DNA from: an uncultured Collinsella sp.
GTDB lineage: Bacteria > Actinomycetota > Coriobacteriia > Coriobacteriales > Coriobacteriaceae
NCBI GenBank assembly: GCA_902479095.1
Contig: CABSNL010000006.1
Location: 1-58,668, forward strand
Length of the DNA: 58,668 nucleotides
Direction: 5' to 3'
The notes beneath the pieces were generated by a model that was given only the letters and a program-made list of their open reading frames with translations, searched no databases and was not told the DNA's origin. The position numbers and the translations under genes are program-made. How positions within the stretch are numbered: the first letter of the stretch is position 1; each line of letters begins with the position of its first letter. This document shows positions 9,407 to 18,861 of this stretch, one piece after another.

Positions 9407-10288
9407 ATGCAAAACTTGCTTGAACTCAAAGGCATCTCACGCACTGTAAGCGACCGCTTTTCGCTGTGCGACGTCACGCTTGCCGTGGAGCCTGGCCAGA
9501 TCGTCGGCTTTGTTGGTGCCAACGGTGCTGGTAAAACAACGACGATTCGAGCTGCTCTCGGGCTTATAAAGCTCGATGCCGGCGAAGTGCACCTGTTTGG
9601 GCAGCGCTGTGGCGCCGACGCGCCCGATGAGTCGCAACGCCATCTACGCTCCCGCGTCGGTCTTGTCCTGGACACGTGCCCCTTCCCCTCCACGCTCAAG
9701 GTGGGCCAGATCGAGGCGCTCGTAGGCCCGGCGTACCCCACGTGGGACCGCGAAACGTTCGCCGGATTCATCAACCGATTTGGCCTCGATCCCAAGACAA
9801 AGGTCAAGGACCTCTCCCGCGGCATGGGTATGAAGCTGCAGCTCGCCTGCGCGCTCAGCCACAATGCCAAGCTGCTCGTTTTGGACGAAGCCACCGCGGG
9901 CCTCGATCCCATGGCACGCGAGGAACTGCTCGATGAGCTGCTCGCCTTTGTCGCCGACGGCCAGCGCAGCGTGCTGCTCTCGAGCCACATTACGTCTGAT
10001 CTCGATCGTGCTGCCGACCGCGTCATCTGCATCGATAACGGCTCGATTGTGTTTGACCTGCCACGCGAGGACATTACCGACCGCGCCGGCATCGCCCACT
10101 GCACCCAGGCACAGGCCGCCGAGCTCATGGCTTGCGTCGAAGGCACCCGCGCCGCCCGCCACGCCTACAGCGTAGACGTGCTCGTGCCCAACCACCGCGA
10201 AGTGCTCGAGGCCTTCCCCGAGATTCCCTGCGATCGGGCAACCATTGATGACTATCTTCGCTTCATGCTGAAAGGGGCCTTGAAATGA
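9407..10288 (+). CDS. ABC transporter ATP-binding protein
   Basis: A 293-residue ATPase subunit. Walker A is GANGAGKTTT (near residue 37), the ABC signature region is DLSRGMGMK near residue 135, and Walker B with catalytic Glu is LLVLDEATAGLDP near residue 155. The signature is the degenerate form seen in YtrB/BcrA-like exporters. The stop overlaps the permease start by 4 bases (ATGA), so translation is coupled. It probably forms a drug or peptide exporter controlled by the upstream GntR protein. Confidence 0.93.
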   Translation: MQNLLELKGISRTVSDRFSLCDVTLAVEPGQIVGFVGANGAGKTTTIRAALGLIKLDAGEVHLFGQRCGADAPDESQRHLRSRVGLVLDTCPFPSTLKVGQIEALVGPAYPTWDRETFAGFINRFGLDPKTKVKDLSRGMGMKLQLACALSHNAKLLVLDEATAGLDPMAREELLDELLAFVADGQRSVLLSSHITSDLDRAADRVICIDNGSIVFDLPREDITDRAGIAHCTQAQAAELMACVEGTRAARHAYSVDVLVPNHREVLEAFPEIPCDRATIDDYLRFMLKGALK

Positions 10289-10992
10289 AACGCGCCATTA
10301 TGTCCGAGCTTGCCATCGTTCGCACGCTCGTCCCGAGCATCGCAGGTGTCGGCCTGTTCATCTTCGTCGTGCTGACCGCCGTCAGGGCATCGAATGGTGA
10401 TTCCGATATGAGCGCCGCCGGCGCCTTCGCGATCAGTGCCATGTCGCCCATCATGGCCATGACGTCGCTGGCCGGGCTCGACAACCAAAACGGATGGGAG
10501 CGCTATCGGGCAACGCTGCCCATCTCACGCAAAGACATCGTCAGCGCACGCTACCTGTGCATCACTATTTTCTCGGTCATCATGACGTGCGCGGCCGTGC
10601 TGTTGAGTATCGTCGCCATCCCGATCTTAAACAGCGTGGGTATCCCCTCCACGGGAGAGACCGTCTTTGAGACCGCAATCGCCTCGGCAATATCTATGCT
10701 TTTCTCCCTCATGGCGGTGTTTTTGGTACTGCCTCTGTTCTTTCGATTTGAACACATGAAGGCGCAACGCCTATCCGTTGGTCTATACGCCCTATACATG
10801 TGCCTTATCATGGTCACGCTAAACTCATTCAACCCCATCAGCAACCAGCTCATGTCGATGATTGCCGGGGCGAATCCCGATCCTTCCGTTCTTGGCTTCC
10901 TGTGCGCAGGAATTGCCGCGCTGGCAACGGTCGTCCTTGGCGCTGTCAGCTGCGCCATCAGCACCAAGGTCTACCGGGCACGCAACCTATAG
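10285..10992 (+). CDS. ABC-2 type permease
   Basis: A 235-residue membrane protein with about six hydrophobic segments. It is the permease partner of the preceding ATPase, whose stop it overlaps by 4 bases. No strong family motif is visible beyond 'LDNQNGWERYRATLPISRKD' near residue 68, a loop typical of ABC-2 permeases that follow YtrA-type regulators. Substrate unknown. Confidence 0.85.
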   Translation: MKRAIMSELAIVRTLVPSIAGVGLFIFVVLTAVRASNGDSDMSAAGAFAISAMSPIMAMTSLAGLDNQNGWERYRATLPISRKDIVSARYLCITIFSVIMTCAAVLLSIVAIPILNSVGIPSTGETVFETAIASAISMLFSLMAVFLVLPLFFRFEHMKAQRLSVGLYALYMCLIMVTLNSFNPISNQLMSMIAGANPDPSVLGFLCAGIAALATVVLGAVSCAISTKVYRARNL

Positions 10993-11060
10993 GCAAGCGC
11001 GGTATCATTGGACATGCGCCATAGATCTGGCGTGGTCTTTTTTGAGGAGGCGCTCAACCC

Positions 11061-11936
11061 GTGTCGTGGGTCGTCGCAGCATTTGCGTCAGCATTCTTTG
11101 CCGGCATCACATCCATCTTGGCCAAATGCGGCATCAAGCAGACCGACTCCGATGTCGCGACGGCCATTCGCACCTGCGTGGTGCTCGTTTTCGCCTGGGC
11201 AATGGCGGGCATTTCTGGATCCATTGGAACCATTGGCAGCATCGAACCCAGATCCTGGCTCTTTCTCGTCCTCTCGGGACTCGCTACCGGCGCTTCGTGG
11301 ATCTGTTACTTTAAGGCGTTGAGCATCGGAGACGTCAATAAGGTCGTACCGGTCGACAAGATGAGCACCGTGCTCGCCGCGCTGATTGCCATCGTGCTTT
11401 TTGGCGAGACGAGCAACCTTGCGGTTAAGCTCGTGGGAACCGCCGTCATTACCCTCGGCACGTTTTTAATGACCGAGAAGCAGCAATCCGCCGGACCCGA
11501 GCAGCAGCAAGACCGGACCTGGCTCGCTTACGCCCTCGGCGCCGCCATGTTCGCAGCACTCACCTCCGTCCTCGCTAAGATCGGCATCGAAGGCGTCGAG
11601 TCAAACCTGGCCACGGCAATCCGCACCTGCGTGGTACTGGTTATGGCATGGGCAATCGTGGCAGCTAAAGGCAAGATGGGCCAAGCCGTGCACGTAGACC
11701 GCTACGAGCTCGTATTTCTCGCGGCATCGGGCATCGCGACCGGAGCATCGTGGCTGCTCTATTACTATGCCATCGCCGCAGGCCAGGTGAGCGTCGTGGT
11801 GCAGATCGACAAACTATCGATTGTCGTATCGGTACTATTTGCGCGCTTGGCATTCAACGAAAAGGTCTCGCGGCGCAGCGCCATCGGTCTCGCCCTCATC
11901 GTACTGGGCACTGCGGCGCTCGCGGTTTGGAAGTAG
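11061..11936 (+). CDS. EamA-family transporter
   Basis: A 291-residue protein with ten membrane helices in two EamA repeats whose sequences visibly resemble each other: 'ATAIRTCVVLVFAWAMA' and 'ATAIRTCVVLVMAWAIV', and 'GLATGASWICYFKAL' and 'GIATGASWLLYYYAI'. The duplication is unusually well preserved. The start is GTG, 10 bases after GAGGAGG. Member of the drug/metabolite transporter superfamily; substrate unknown. It is unrelated in detail to the EamA gene at 3662. Confidence 0.9.
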   Translation: MSWVVAAFASAFFAGITSILAKCGIKQTDSDVATAIRTCVVLVFAWAMAGISGSIGTIGSIEPRSWLFLVLSGLATGASWICYFKALSIGDVNKVVPVDKMSTVLAALIAIVLFGETSNLAVKLVGTAVITLGTFLMTEKQQSAGPEQQQDRTWLAYALGAAMFAALTSVLAKIGIEGVESNLATAIRTCVVLVMAWAIVAAKGKMGQAVHVDRYELVFLAASGIATGASWLLYYYAIAAGQVSVVVQIDKLSIVVSVLFARLAFNEKVSRRSAIGLALIVLGTAALAVWK

Positions 11937-11951
11937 CGCGGCCAGCAGCCG

Positions 11952-12743
11952 CTACATCCTCACACCTGGCTTGGGATGCCTGTACTGACCGTGGGATGCC
12001 GTGCGCTTACCGTGCGAGATGGCAAATTTGGGACAACGGTGCAGGCAACGAAGGCAGGCTGCGCACTCCGGCTTTGTCCAGACGGGAAGGCCGTCGCGCA
12101 TCTCAATCGCCGCCATGGGGCAGCGCTTGGCACACAGGCCGCAGCCGATGCAGCGATCGGCATCGACGGCAAACTTGCTCGTCTGTTGCATGCGCGGCAG
12201 CCCAATTGCGTGATACGCGCACGATGCAAACAGAGGCACGCGATGGCGCATCATGTTGCCCGTGCGGCGTGCCCGCACCGCCTCGATCACGGCATCAATC
12301 TGCGCCTCGGCAGCTCTATTGATACCCTCAACCTTTTGAGGGTCAGACAGGTCGAAAACAGGCGTCCAGGTATCGGGCATCTTGACGCTCATCGCCGCAT
12401 CTAACTCGAGCCCACGCTCGTGCAGCAGGTCGCGGGCAAACTTGGCAGATTGGCCGGTCGTCGAACCGTACGTCGAAACATAGAACGTATAGGGGCGCTC
12501 GCCGCCCTTTGCACCGGCAGCAATCGACAGGTCGGCAGTCTTCAAAAACTCGATCATCGGTGTCGGCAGACCCCAGGCATACACCGGAGCAACAAATCCC
12601 AGCTGGCAGGGGCCTTCCGTCGCAACAAGGCGAAGGGCGTCGACATCAAAACGCTCAATCGACACAACCTTGTCGTCTGTCGCCGCCGCAATGCGACGCG
12701 CCACATGTTCGCTGTTCCCCGTCGCGCTAAAGTACAGGATCAT
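11952..12743 (-). CDS. EFR1-type flavodoxin-ferredoxin fusion protein
   Basis: A 263-residue fusion. Residues 1-160 form a flavodoxin-like FMN domain, with phosphate loop 'YFSATGNSEHVA' at the N-terminus. Residues 190-250 hold two 4Fe-4S clusters (CIGCGLCAKRCP and CAACLRCLHRCP). Such proteins shuttle electrons in anaerobes. The start ATG follows AGAGGGG. It stands alone between an EamA gene and the channel gene. The C-terminus ends in a short basic tail. Physiological partner unknown. Confidence 0.88.
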   Translation of the reverse strand: MILYFSATGNSEHVARRIAAATDDKVVSIERFDVDALRLVATEGPCQLGFVAPVYAWGLPTPMIEFLKTADLSIAAGAKGGERPYTFYVSTYGSTTGQSAKFARDLLHERGLELDAAMSVKMPDTWTPVFDLSDPQKVEGINRAAEAQIDAVIEAVRARRTGNMMRHRVPLFASCAYHAIGLPRMQQTSKFAVDADRCIGCGLCAKRCPMAAIEMRDGLPVWTKPECAACLRCLHRCPKFAISHGKRTASHGQYRHPKPGVRM

Positions 12744-12780
12744 CTCGTACCCCTCTGGAGTTGACTCGCGATTAACCGCG

Positions 12781-14085
12781 CTATTTGCGCAGCGGCTTGG
12801 GCAGCGGAATGCCGGCGGCGATGGCGGCGGCGATGATCATACAGACGATGCCTTTGAGCGGGAAGCACATGAGCAGCAGGCCCACGACCATGATGGGCTG
12901 GCGCATGACGGCGCCCATCGTCGATGCCGTGCAGACGGCAACGCAAAAGACCGGATCGGCGCCGGTGAGGATAGCAAGGCCATAGCCTAGGCTTACGCCC
13001 GAGAAGATAACCGGGAAGAAGTGGCCGCCGCGCCAACCAAGGTTGATGAGGGCGGGCGTCAGCATGGCCTTAACGAGACCGGTCGCGATAAGCACGCCGA
13101 CGGGAATGGTCAGATAGGTTTCCATGAGCACGTCGGCCTGCGTCTCGCCGGCAAACATGGTGTAGGGCAGGACCGTGCCGCAGATGGCGAGCGCCAGGCC
13201 GGCCAGCATGGCTTTGACGACAGGGCGCGCCCCTATTGCATGGGCAAGCGCTTCGCTCGCGTGCTCAGAGACAAAGTACAGCCAGCCGCAGATTGTTCCG
13301 ATCAGCGACAGAGGGATGAGCCAGGTAAGCTCCAGGTTGCCCACCACGGCAGCCTCGAACCTCGGCATACCCATGCCGCCGCCCATGAGCTGGCCGAGCA
13401 GCAGGTAGGTGCCCAGGCCGCCAGCAATCGCGATGCCGTAAACCACGGTCTTTTGCGCCTTGGGCAGCCTGATGGTGATCTCACCGGATTCGGAATCCTC
13501 GCCATCGCCGGTACCCTGGCCGTCGGCGCTACCAGCGAGCGGTGCCACAAAACCAAAGACGGGCGCGGTAAAGAGCGCCGTCAGGGCAGCCTGGGTGCCC
13601 AGCAGCGTAAGCTCCCTAAACTCGGCGCCAAAGCGACGCATGCGGTCGCCGACCCAGCTGCACAGACCAGCGATAACGCCGGTCAGGCCGGCCTCCGGTC
13701 CAATGCTTCCGCCAAACAGCAGCGGCAGCAATGCCGCGAGCGAAAGCTTGCCCAGGTTGTCGTACGGATAGCGCCCGTCTTGCTTAACCTTAGCCATCAC
13801 CTGGTTGAGGTCATCGGTCTTGGTGCCTGTCATCTTTTCGTACAGACCGATTAACAGGCCGCCCAGCAGGCAGATAAAAAACGGGTACGGCAGAAAGCCA
13901 AACGGGCCGCTGGCAAGCTCGGGCGAAGCGACGCCCAGCGCGTGCGGAATCTCGGTCCATAGATAGTCGATACCGTGCTCCATCGCAAAAAAGAACAGCC
14001 AGACCGCAGCACCTGCGAGTGCACCGGTCACGGCAACGCTGACCAAAAACAGCGCGCGGTTTGTGGGTTTGGCAAGGTTATCCAT
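12781..14085 (-). CDS. CLC-family (YfeO-like) ion channel or transporter
   Basis: A 434-residue multi-helix protein related to chloride channels. The segment 'GGSIGPEAGLTGV' near residue 120 corresponds to the CLC GxxGP/Glu-gate region and retains the Glu. 'GGHFFPVIFSG' near residue 350 matches the GxFxP anion-binding motif. The first CLC motif (GSGIP) is not recognisable, which places it with divergent YfeO-like members. A hydrophilic acidic loop with GDGEDSESGE lies mid-protein, between the halves. The start ATG follows GGGAGG. The ion specificity cannot be deduced. Confidence 0.82.
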   Translation of the reverse strand: MDNLAKPTNRALFLVSVAVTGALAGAAVWLFFFAMEHGIDYLWTEIPHALGVASPELASGPFGFLPYPFFICLLGGLLIGLYEKMTGTKTDDLNQVMAKVKQDGRYPYDNLGKLSLAALLPLLFGGSIGPEAGLTGVIAGLCSWVGDRMRRFGAEFRELTLLGTQAALTALFTAPVFGFVAPLAGSADGQGTGDGEDSESGEITIRLPKAQKTVVYGIAIAGGLGTYLLLGQLMGGGMGMPRFEAAVVGNLELTWLIPLSLIGTICGWLYFVSEHASEALAHAIGARPVVKAMLAGLALAICGTVLPYTMFAGETQADVLMETYLTIPVGVLIATGLVKAMLTPALINLGWRGGHFFPVIFSGVSLGYGLAILTGADPVFCVAVCTASTMGAVMRQPIMVVGLLLMCFPLKGIVCMIIAAAIAAGIPLPKPLRK

Positions 14086-14210
14086 CGGGTCCTCCCGCGG
14101 TTAAAGTCGACATAGATACGTTTTATTGTAGAGCGAGCGTTGCTCGAACGAGCCAACCGTCTGCGCTGCAAACGGCACCATTGGGAGCCATTGTGGGGCA
14201 GGCTCAAGAC

Positions 14211-14744
14211 TTATCCGTTGATAATCGAGGCAATCTCGCGCAAATCGTCGGCAAAGTAGATGCCGTGCTGGCGCCTTGGGCTCGAAAGCCCTTTATCAAT
14301 CATGTGCCCGAGCAGCGCCTTGAGGTCGTTGTAGTAACCGTCCAGGTTATACAGAATGCACGGAGCACTCAGGTGCCCCAACGATACCGCGGACATGACC
14401 TCGGCAATCTCCTCGAGCGTGCCCGTGCCGCCCGGAAAGGCAATGAACGCATCACCGAGCTCAATCATCTTGGCCTTGCGCTCCGCCATATCGCTCGTCA
14501 CGATAAGGTCGTCGATACCGTCATGTTGAAACTCGGCCTCGATAAAAAAGCTCGGCTCAACACCCGTCACGTGTCCGCCTGCCTCGAGCACGCTATCGGC
14601 GAGCGCGCCCATCAGGCCCGATTTGGACCCGCCGTATACCAGCGCGTGCCCGTTGGCGCCAATCCAGTTGCCCAGCTCCTGCACCGCGGGCAGAAGCGCC
14701 GGGTCATTGCCGGCACTGGCACCCAGATACACGGTGATATTCAT
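14211..14744 (-). CDS. LOG-family (TIGR00730) Rossmann protein
   Basis: A 177-residue protein of the LOG family, members of which hydrolyse cytokinin-riboside or other nucleoside 5'-monophosphates. The signature PGGTGTLEE is present near residue 98, and 'YGGSKSGLMG' near residue 39 is the other conserved loop. The start ATG follows AAGGGGGG. It is followed at 37 bases upstream on the same strand by the potassium channel gene, so the two may share a transcript. Confidence 0.9.
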   Translation of the reverse strand: MNITVYLGASAGNDPALLPAVQELGNWIGANGHALVYGGSKSGLMGALADSVLEAGGHVTGVEPSFFIEAEFQHDGIDDLIVTSDMAERKAKMIELGDAFIAFPGGTGTLEEIAEVMSAVSLGHLSAPCILYNLDGYYNDLKALLGHMIDKGLSSPRRQHGIYFADDLREIASIING

Positions 14745-14780
14745 ATTTGGCCCCCCTTGTTGTGGCGCACGACGTTCGTC

Positions 14781-15206
14781 TTAGCGCTGGCGTCGACGAT
14801 ACTCGCGCACGCGACGCGAAAGGTCGGCAAGTTCGTCGCGATCGAGCTCTTCCAAATGCTCCAGATCATCCATAAAGCGCGCCATGGTGTCCTTTTGACG
14901 CATCTTGATAAGCGTATTGCAGTAGTTCACCGCCACGCCCGTGAGCATGGCGATGTAGAAGATGCTGATGACGCTCAGAATGACGGTAATGGCGCGGGCA
15001 ACCGGTGTCTCGGCCGGAATGTCGCCAAAGCCGATCGTCGAGACCGTCTCAAAGCTAAACCACAGGCCATCGCCAAACGTGAGGGTCGTGGGCTCGGACA
15101 GCCAAACGGCCGTCGAGCACAGCAGATAGAAGATAAGAAACAGGCCCGTGATGCGCGCAAAGCCAGCCTGGCGCAACACGTCGGCAAGCGTCCTCAACTT
15201 GTTCAT
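14781..15206 (-). CDS. Two-helix potassium channel
   Basis: A small K+ channel of about 141 residues. Two transmembrane helices flank a pore loop, with the filter sequence TIGFGD in 'FETVSTIGFGDIPAET'. The second helix is followed by a basic and acidic cytoplasmic tail rich in Arg and Glu with no RCK domain. I chose the ATG at 15206 (MNKLRT), which follows AAAGGGG. A longer reading to 15284 has no ribosome site and begins in repeat DNA. Confidence 0.85.
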   Translation of the reverse strand: MNKLRTLADVLRQAGFARITGLFLIFYLLCSTAVWLSEPTTLTFGDGLWFSFETVSTIGFGDIPAETPVARAITVILSVISIFYIAMLTGVAVNYCNTLIKMRQKDTMARFMDDLEHLEELDRDELADLSRRVREYRRRQR

Positions 15207-15275
15207 CGCGACCCCTTTTCCCAGACGCCCAATCACGTTCGCTCGGTATTGTCCCACGCCTCCCCCGCAAACGAA

Positions 15276-15373
15276 ACTAGTCATTGGGAACTAGTCATTG
15301 GGGACGTTCTTAAATGACTAGTCAAACAAGAACGTCCCCAATGACTAGTCGTTTAAGAACGTCCCTGATGACT
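15276..15373. repeat. Dispersed TAGTCATT-type repeat, copy 2
   Basis: The core is a perfect inverted repeat of 22-base arms, running ACTAGTCATT...CGTTCTT and then AAGAACG...AATGACTAGT, flanked by further partial units on both sides. It lies between the K+ channel and the hybrid kinase, which are transcribed divergently, and just upstream of the kinase promoter region. Confidence 0.8.
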
Positions 15374-15465
15374 GCCGGGCGGGAGCGTTTAGCGGTACAG
15401 CTGCCGACTGGGCAGGCTGAGCTGGTATCCTTATGCGGTAATGTCTCGATTCGTTAGGATTGCAT

Positions 15466-18270
15466 GTGAGAGCTGCCACTGTCCTTCGTTCAGTTATATA
15501 TCGCACCCTGGCCGTCGCGCTTACCGCGCTCGCCGTACTGAGCACCGTCGCGCCTGTCCAAGCTTTTGCCGCTGACTCTAGTCAGCCAGTCAAGACGGTC
15601 CGCGTTGGTTGGCTCGTCAACAACGAAGGCTTCCAGGACGGCACCCCCGGCGAGCGTCTCTCGGGATGGGGTTACGAGTACCTCCAGACCCTGTCGTACT
15701 ACACGTCCGGCTGGCGGTACGAATACGTCTCCGGCACCTTCACCGAGCTTATGGACATGCTCGAGGCAGGCGAAATCGACCTCATGCCCAACATCTCCTA
15801 CTCCGAGGAACGCGCCCAAAAGCTGCTCTTTTCCTCGAACCCCGAGGGCGCCGAGCGCTACTACATCTATGCCAGGCCCGATCGCGACGACCTCGCAAAG
15901 GGTGACCCCCAAGCGCTCCAAGGCCTTACCATCGGCTGCAACCCTAGCGTTATGCAAACCTTCGTTGGCCAGCAGTGGCTCGCCAACGAAGGAATCACCT
16001 GCACATACAGGGAGTATGACGGGGGATCCGATCTCTTTGACGCGCTCGCAAACAACGAGGTCGATGCCGTCATCATGAACGACACGACCTCGTCGCCCAA
16101 TGCCTCACCCATGTTCTACATCGGCTCGAGCGACTACTATTTTGCCGTTCCCAAAAGCCGTCCCGACCTGATGAACGACATCAATGCTGCCATGACGGCA
16201 ATCGCCCGCGTCAACCCACGCTATAACGACGAAGTCAAATCTAGCTACTCGACCCAAAACAGCGGTTCATCATCACTCAACGGCCCCGAACGTTCCTGGC
16301 TCAAAGCAAATGACAACACCATCACACTCGGCTACATTACGGGCAAACTCCCCTACTGCAACGAAGACGAAGACGGCAAAATGGAGGGCTCGCTCGCATC
16401 GCTTGCGACGACGTTGCACGATAAATTTGGCATTACGGTCAAAACCGTCGCCTTTGATAGCTACAAGATGATGTCAAAGGCCCTGTCAAAGGGAAGCATC
16501 GACGTTGCGCTGCCGGTATACCGAGATTACTGGTTTGCCGAGCAATCAGGCGTTGTGCAGTCGGTATCGTTGGGGACCATATCCCTCACCGCCATCCACA
16601 CCGGAAGCAACCTGAACAAAGACCTTCAGAACATCGCCTGTACCCAATCATCGTTTATCAACCGAAACGTACTTGAAAATCTGTTCCCCACAGCGACCGT
16701 GACCGAATACCGATCCGACGATGAAGCGTTCGACGCCCTTAGGAAGGGAACGACGCACTGTATCGTCGCTCCCAGTTCACGCGTAAAAACCATCGGTGAC
16801 CGTTATGATCTTGAGGACTGTGAGGCGGCCGAGCTCCCTGACACCTGTGAGCTCTCGTGCTGGATTTCGCGCGGAAAACCCGAGCTGTTGGGAATCATCA
16901 ACAAGGGCATCATCAATGCCGGAGAATCGCTCTCCGCAAGCAATTACTCCTCCACGTCGTACACTGCCCAGGAATCCGACACGCTTCAATTCCTTTATCG
17001 CAACCGCACCGCCATTGCAGCTACCCTCATCGGTATGTTGTCGGTCGGCATCGTCCTGCTCATCTGGGCGCTCGTGCGCGCTCGAACCGAGCGCGAAAAA
17101 GCCGACGCTGCCAACGCCGCTAAGACGGCATTCCTCACGCGCATGAGCCACGACATCCGCACGCCGCTCAACGGCATCCTGGGCCTTATCGAGATCGAGG
17201 AATTGAAGGAAGGCGATGTGCAAGTCGCCCGCGAGAGCCGTGCCAAGGCGCGCGTTGCCGCCAATCATCTGCTCTCGCTAATCAACGACATCCTCGAAAT
17301 GGGCAAAATCGAAGACCGCAAGCTAACACTGGAACATGCGCCTTTTAACCTCAAAGAGCTCTGTGACGATACGCTAGTGCTTTGCAAGCTCCGCGCATCC
17401 GATAACGGCATCACAATGCAGGACAATAGTCTGCCGTACGCCACGGGGCCATACATGATCGGCAGTCCCACCCATATCCGACAGATCATGATCAACCTGT
17501 TAGACAACAGCATTAAGTACAACAAGCACGGCGGCTCCGTCACCTTTAGCTCAAAGACCGAGCCACTGGATAACGGGCGCGCGCTCTTTTGCTTTAGCGT
17601 TTCGGATACCGGCATTGGCATGGCTCCCGAATTTTTAAAGCATATCTATGAACCGTTTGCCCAAGAAGGTGACGATGCGCGCAGCAAGTTCCAAGGAACC
17701 GGCATGGGCATGCCAATCGTCAAGTCGCTTATTGAACTGATGGGCGGTACGATTGAGATTTCGAGTGAGGTTGGCGTGGGGAGTACGTTCAACGTCCAGA
17801 TTCCGCTCGATATCGACAAGAACCCCCAGGCGCGGGCGAATACGGTCGAGAGGGCGCTCGACTGCTCGCTCGCCGACATGAACGTACTGCTCGCCGAAGA
17901 CAACGAATTGAATGCCGAGATTGCCCAGGCGCTGCTAGAATCCGAGGGCATCGTGGTCATCCGCGCCGCCAACGGCAACGAAGTCGTCGATCTGTACCTG
18001 TCACATCCCGCCGGCAGCTTCGATGCGATTCTGATGGACATCATGATGCCGGGCATGGACGGCTATGAGGCAACCCGCGCGATTCGTCTGAGCGAGAAGG
18101 TCGATGCAGCCGATATCCCCATCATCGCGCTCACCGCCAACGCCTTTGCCGAGGACGCCAAGGCGGCACACGATGCCGGCATGAACGCCCATCTGTCCAA
18201 ACCGCTCGACTTTAACAAGCTCAAAAACATACTCGCCCGCATCAAGAAAAACGGATCCGTTTCGCTATAG
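15466..18270 (+). CDS. Hybrid histidine kinase with two solute-binding sensor domains
   Basis: A 934-residue hybrid sensor kinase. Order: signal/anchor helix (1-33), two tandem family-3 solute-binding domains (about 45-265 and 280-505; both open with VR/TLGYI-type strands), a membrane helix (about 515-540), HisKA with catalytic His at residue 562 in MSHDIRTPLN, HATPase with N-box NLLDNSIKYN near 676, and a receiver domain with acceptor Asp near 858 in LMDIMMPGMDG. No DNA-binding output domain follows. I prefer the GTG at 15466, 6 bases after AGGA; a TTG at 15460 is possible. The tandem binding domains imply sensing of an amino acid or similar small polar ligand, as in BvgS-type kinases. Confidence 0.92.
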   Translation: MRAATVLRSVIYRTLAVALTALAVLSTVAPVQAFAADSSQPVKTVRVGWLVNNEGFQDGTPGERLSGWGYEYLQTLSYYTSGWRYEYVSGTFTELMDMLEAGEIDLMPNISYSEERAQKLLFSSNPEGAERYYIYARPDRDDLAKGDPQALQGLTIGCNPSVMQTFVGQQWLANEGITCTYREYDGGSDLFDALANNEVDAVIMNDTTSSPNASPMFYIGSSDYYFAVPKSRPDLMNDINAAMTAIARVNPRYNDEVKSSYSTQNSGSSSLNGPERSWLKANDNTITLGYITGKLPYCNEDEDGKMEGSLASLATTLHDKFGITVKTVAFDSYKMMSKALSKGSIDVALPVYRDYWFAEQSGVVQSVSLGTISLTAIHTGSNLNKDLQNIACTQSSFINRNVLENLFPTATVTEYRSDDEAFDALRKGTTHCIVAPSSRVKTIGDRYDLEDCEAAELPDTCELSCWISRGKPELLGIINKGIINAGESLSASNYSSTSYTAQESDTLQFLYRNRTAIAATLIGMLSVGIVLLIWALVRARTEREKADAANAAKTAFLTRMSHDIRTPLNGILGLIEIEELKEGDVQVARESRAKARVAANHLLSLINDILEMGKIEDRKLTLEHAPFNLKELCDDTLVLCKLRASDNGITMQDNSLPYATGPYMIGSPTHIRQIMINLLDNSIKYNKHGGSVTFSSKTEPLDNGRALFCFSVSDTGIGMAPEFLKHIYEPFAQEGDDARSKFQGTGMGMPIVKSLIELMGGTIEISSEVGVGSTFNVQIPLDIDKNPQARANTVERALDCSLADMNVLLAEDNELNAEIAQALLESEGIVVIRAANGNEVVDLYLSHPAGSFDAILMDIMMPGMDGYEATRAIRLSEKVDAADIPIIALTANAFAEDAKAAHDAGMNAHLSKPLDFNKLKNILARIKKNGSVSL

Positions 18271-18312
18271 TTTGTGCTCAACCACCACGCACGACCAGAA
18301 AGGAAACCAACG

Positions 18313-18792
18313 ATGTTTAGGCCCTTACGTCGAAAGAAACGCGCCATCACTGACGAGGAAGCGCGCGAACTGCTCGCTACCTGCAAGCGCGGCGTCTTTG
18401 CCGTCAACGGCGACGATGGCTACCCGTACGCCATTCCCGTCAACTACTTCTTTGACGACGAGCACGACAAGATTTATTTCCATGGCGCCAAGGCTGGCCA
18501 CAAGGTCGACGCACTCAAGCGCGATGACAAGGTCTGCTTTACCGTTTACGGCAACGAGTGGTACCAGGACGGTGACTGGGCTCCCTACGTTATGAGTACC
18601 GTGGTCTTTGGCCGTTGTCGCCTGGCGAATGACACCCCCGCGTTTATCGAGGACAAAGTCCGCCAGCTCGCGCTTAAGTACTACCCTTCTGCCGAGGAAG
18701 TCGAAGAGGAAATCGCCAAAGACATCAAGGGCGTCCAGCTCTACGAGATTACGATTGAGCATCTCTGCGGTAAGCAGATTCAGGAAAAGTAA
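18313..18792 (+). CDS. Pyridoxamine 5'-phosphate oxidase-family flavoprotein
   Basis: A 159-residue split-barrel protein of the PNPOx/NimA-like group, which binds FMN, F420 or haem. Typical elements are 'GVFAVNGDDGYPYAIPVNYF' near residue 27, 'IYFHGAKAGHKVDALK' near residue 55 (the NimA-like HxAxxGxK motif) and a later 'MSTVVFGR' strand. The ATG at 18313 follows AGAAAGGA; an upstream ATG is in the leader. A shared terminator follows. Function in nitro-compound or cofactor reduction is only inferred from family. Confidence 0.88.
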   Translation: MFRPLRRKKRAITDEEARELLATCKRGVFAVNGDDGYPYAIPVNYFFDDEHDKIYFHGAKAGHKVDALKRDDKVCFTVYGNEWYQDGDWAPYVMSTVVFGRCRLANDTPAFIEDKVRQLALKYYPSAEEVEEEIAKDIKGVQLYEITIEHLCGKQIQEK

Positions 18793-18819
18793 GCCCCTCA
18801 GCAGGTCTCATCAATAGCA

Positions 18820-18859
18820 ATATGGCCCGGTTCCGACCCACCTTGGAACCGGGCCATAT
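18820..18859. terminator. Bidirectional terminator
   Basis: A perfect 15-bp stem, ATATGGCCCGGTTCC (18820-18834) with GGAACCGGGCCATAT (18845-18859), has a 10-base loop. It lies between the convergent PNPOx-family gene and the frameshifted hybrid kinase. Confidence 0.85.
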
Positions 18860-18861
18860 GC

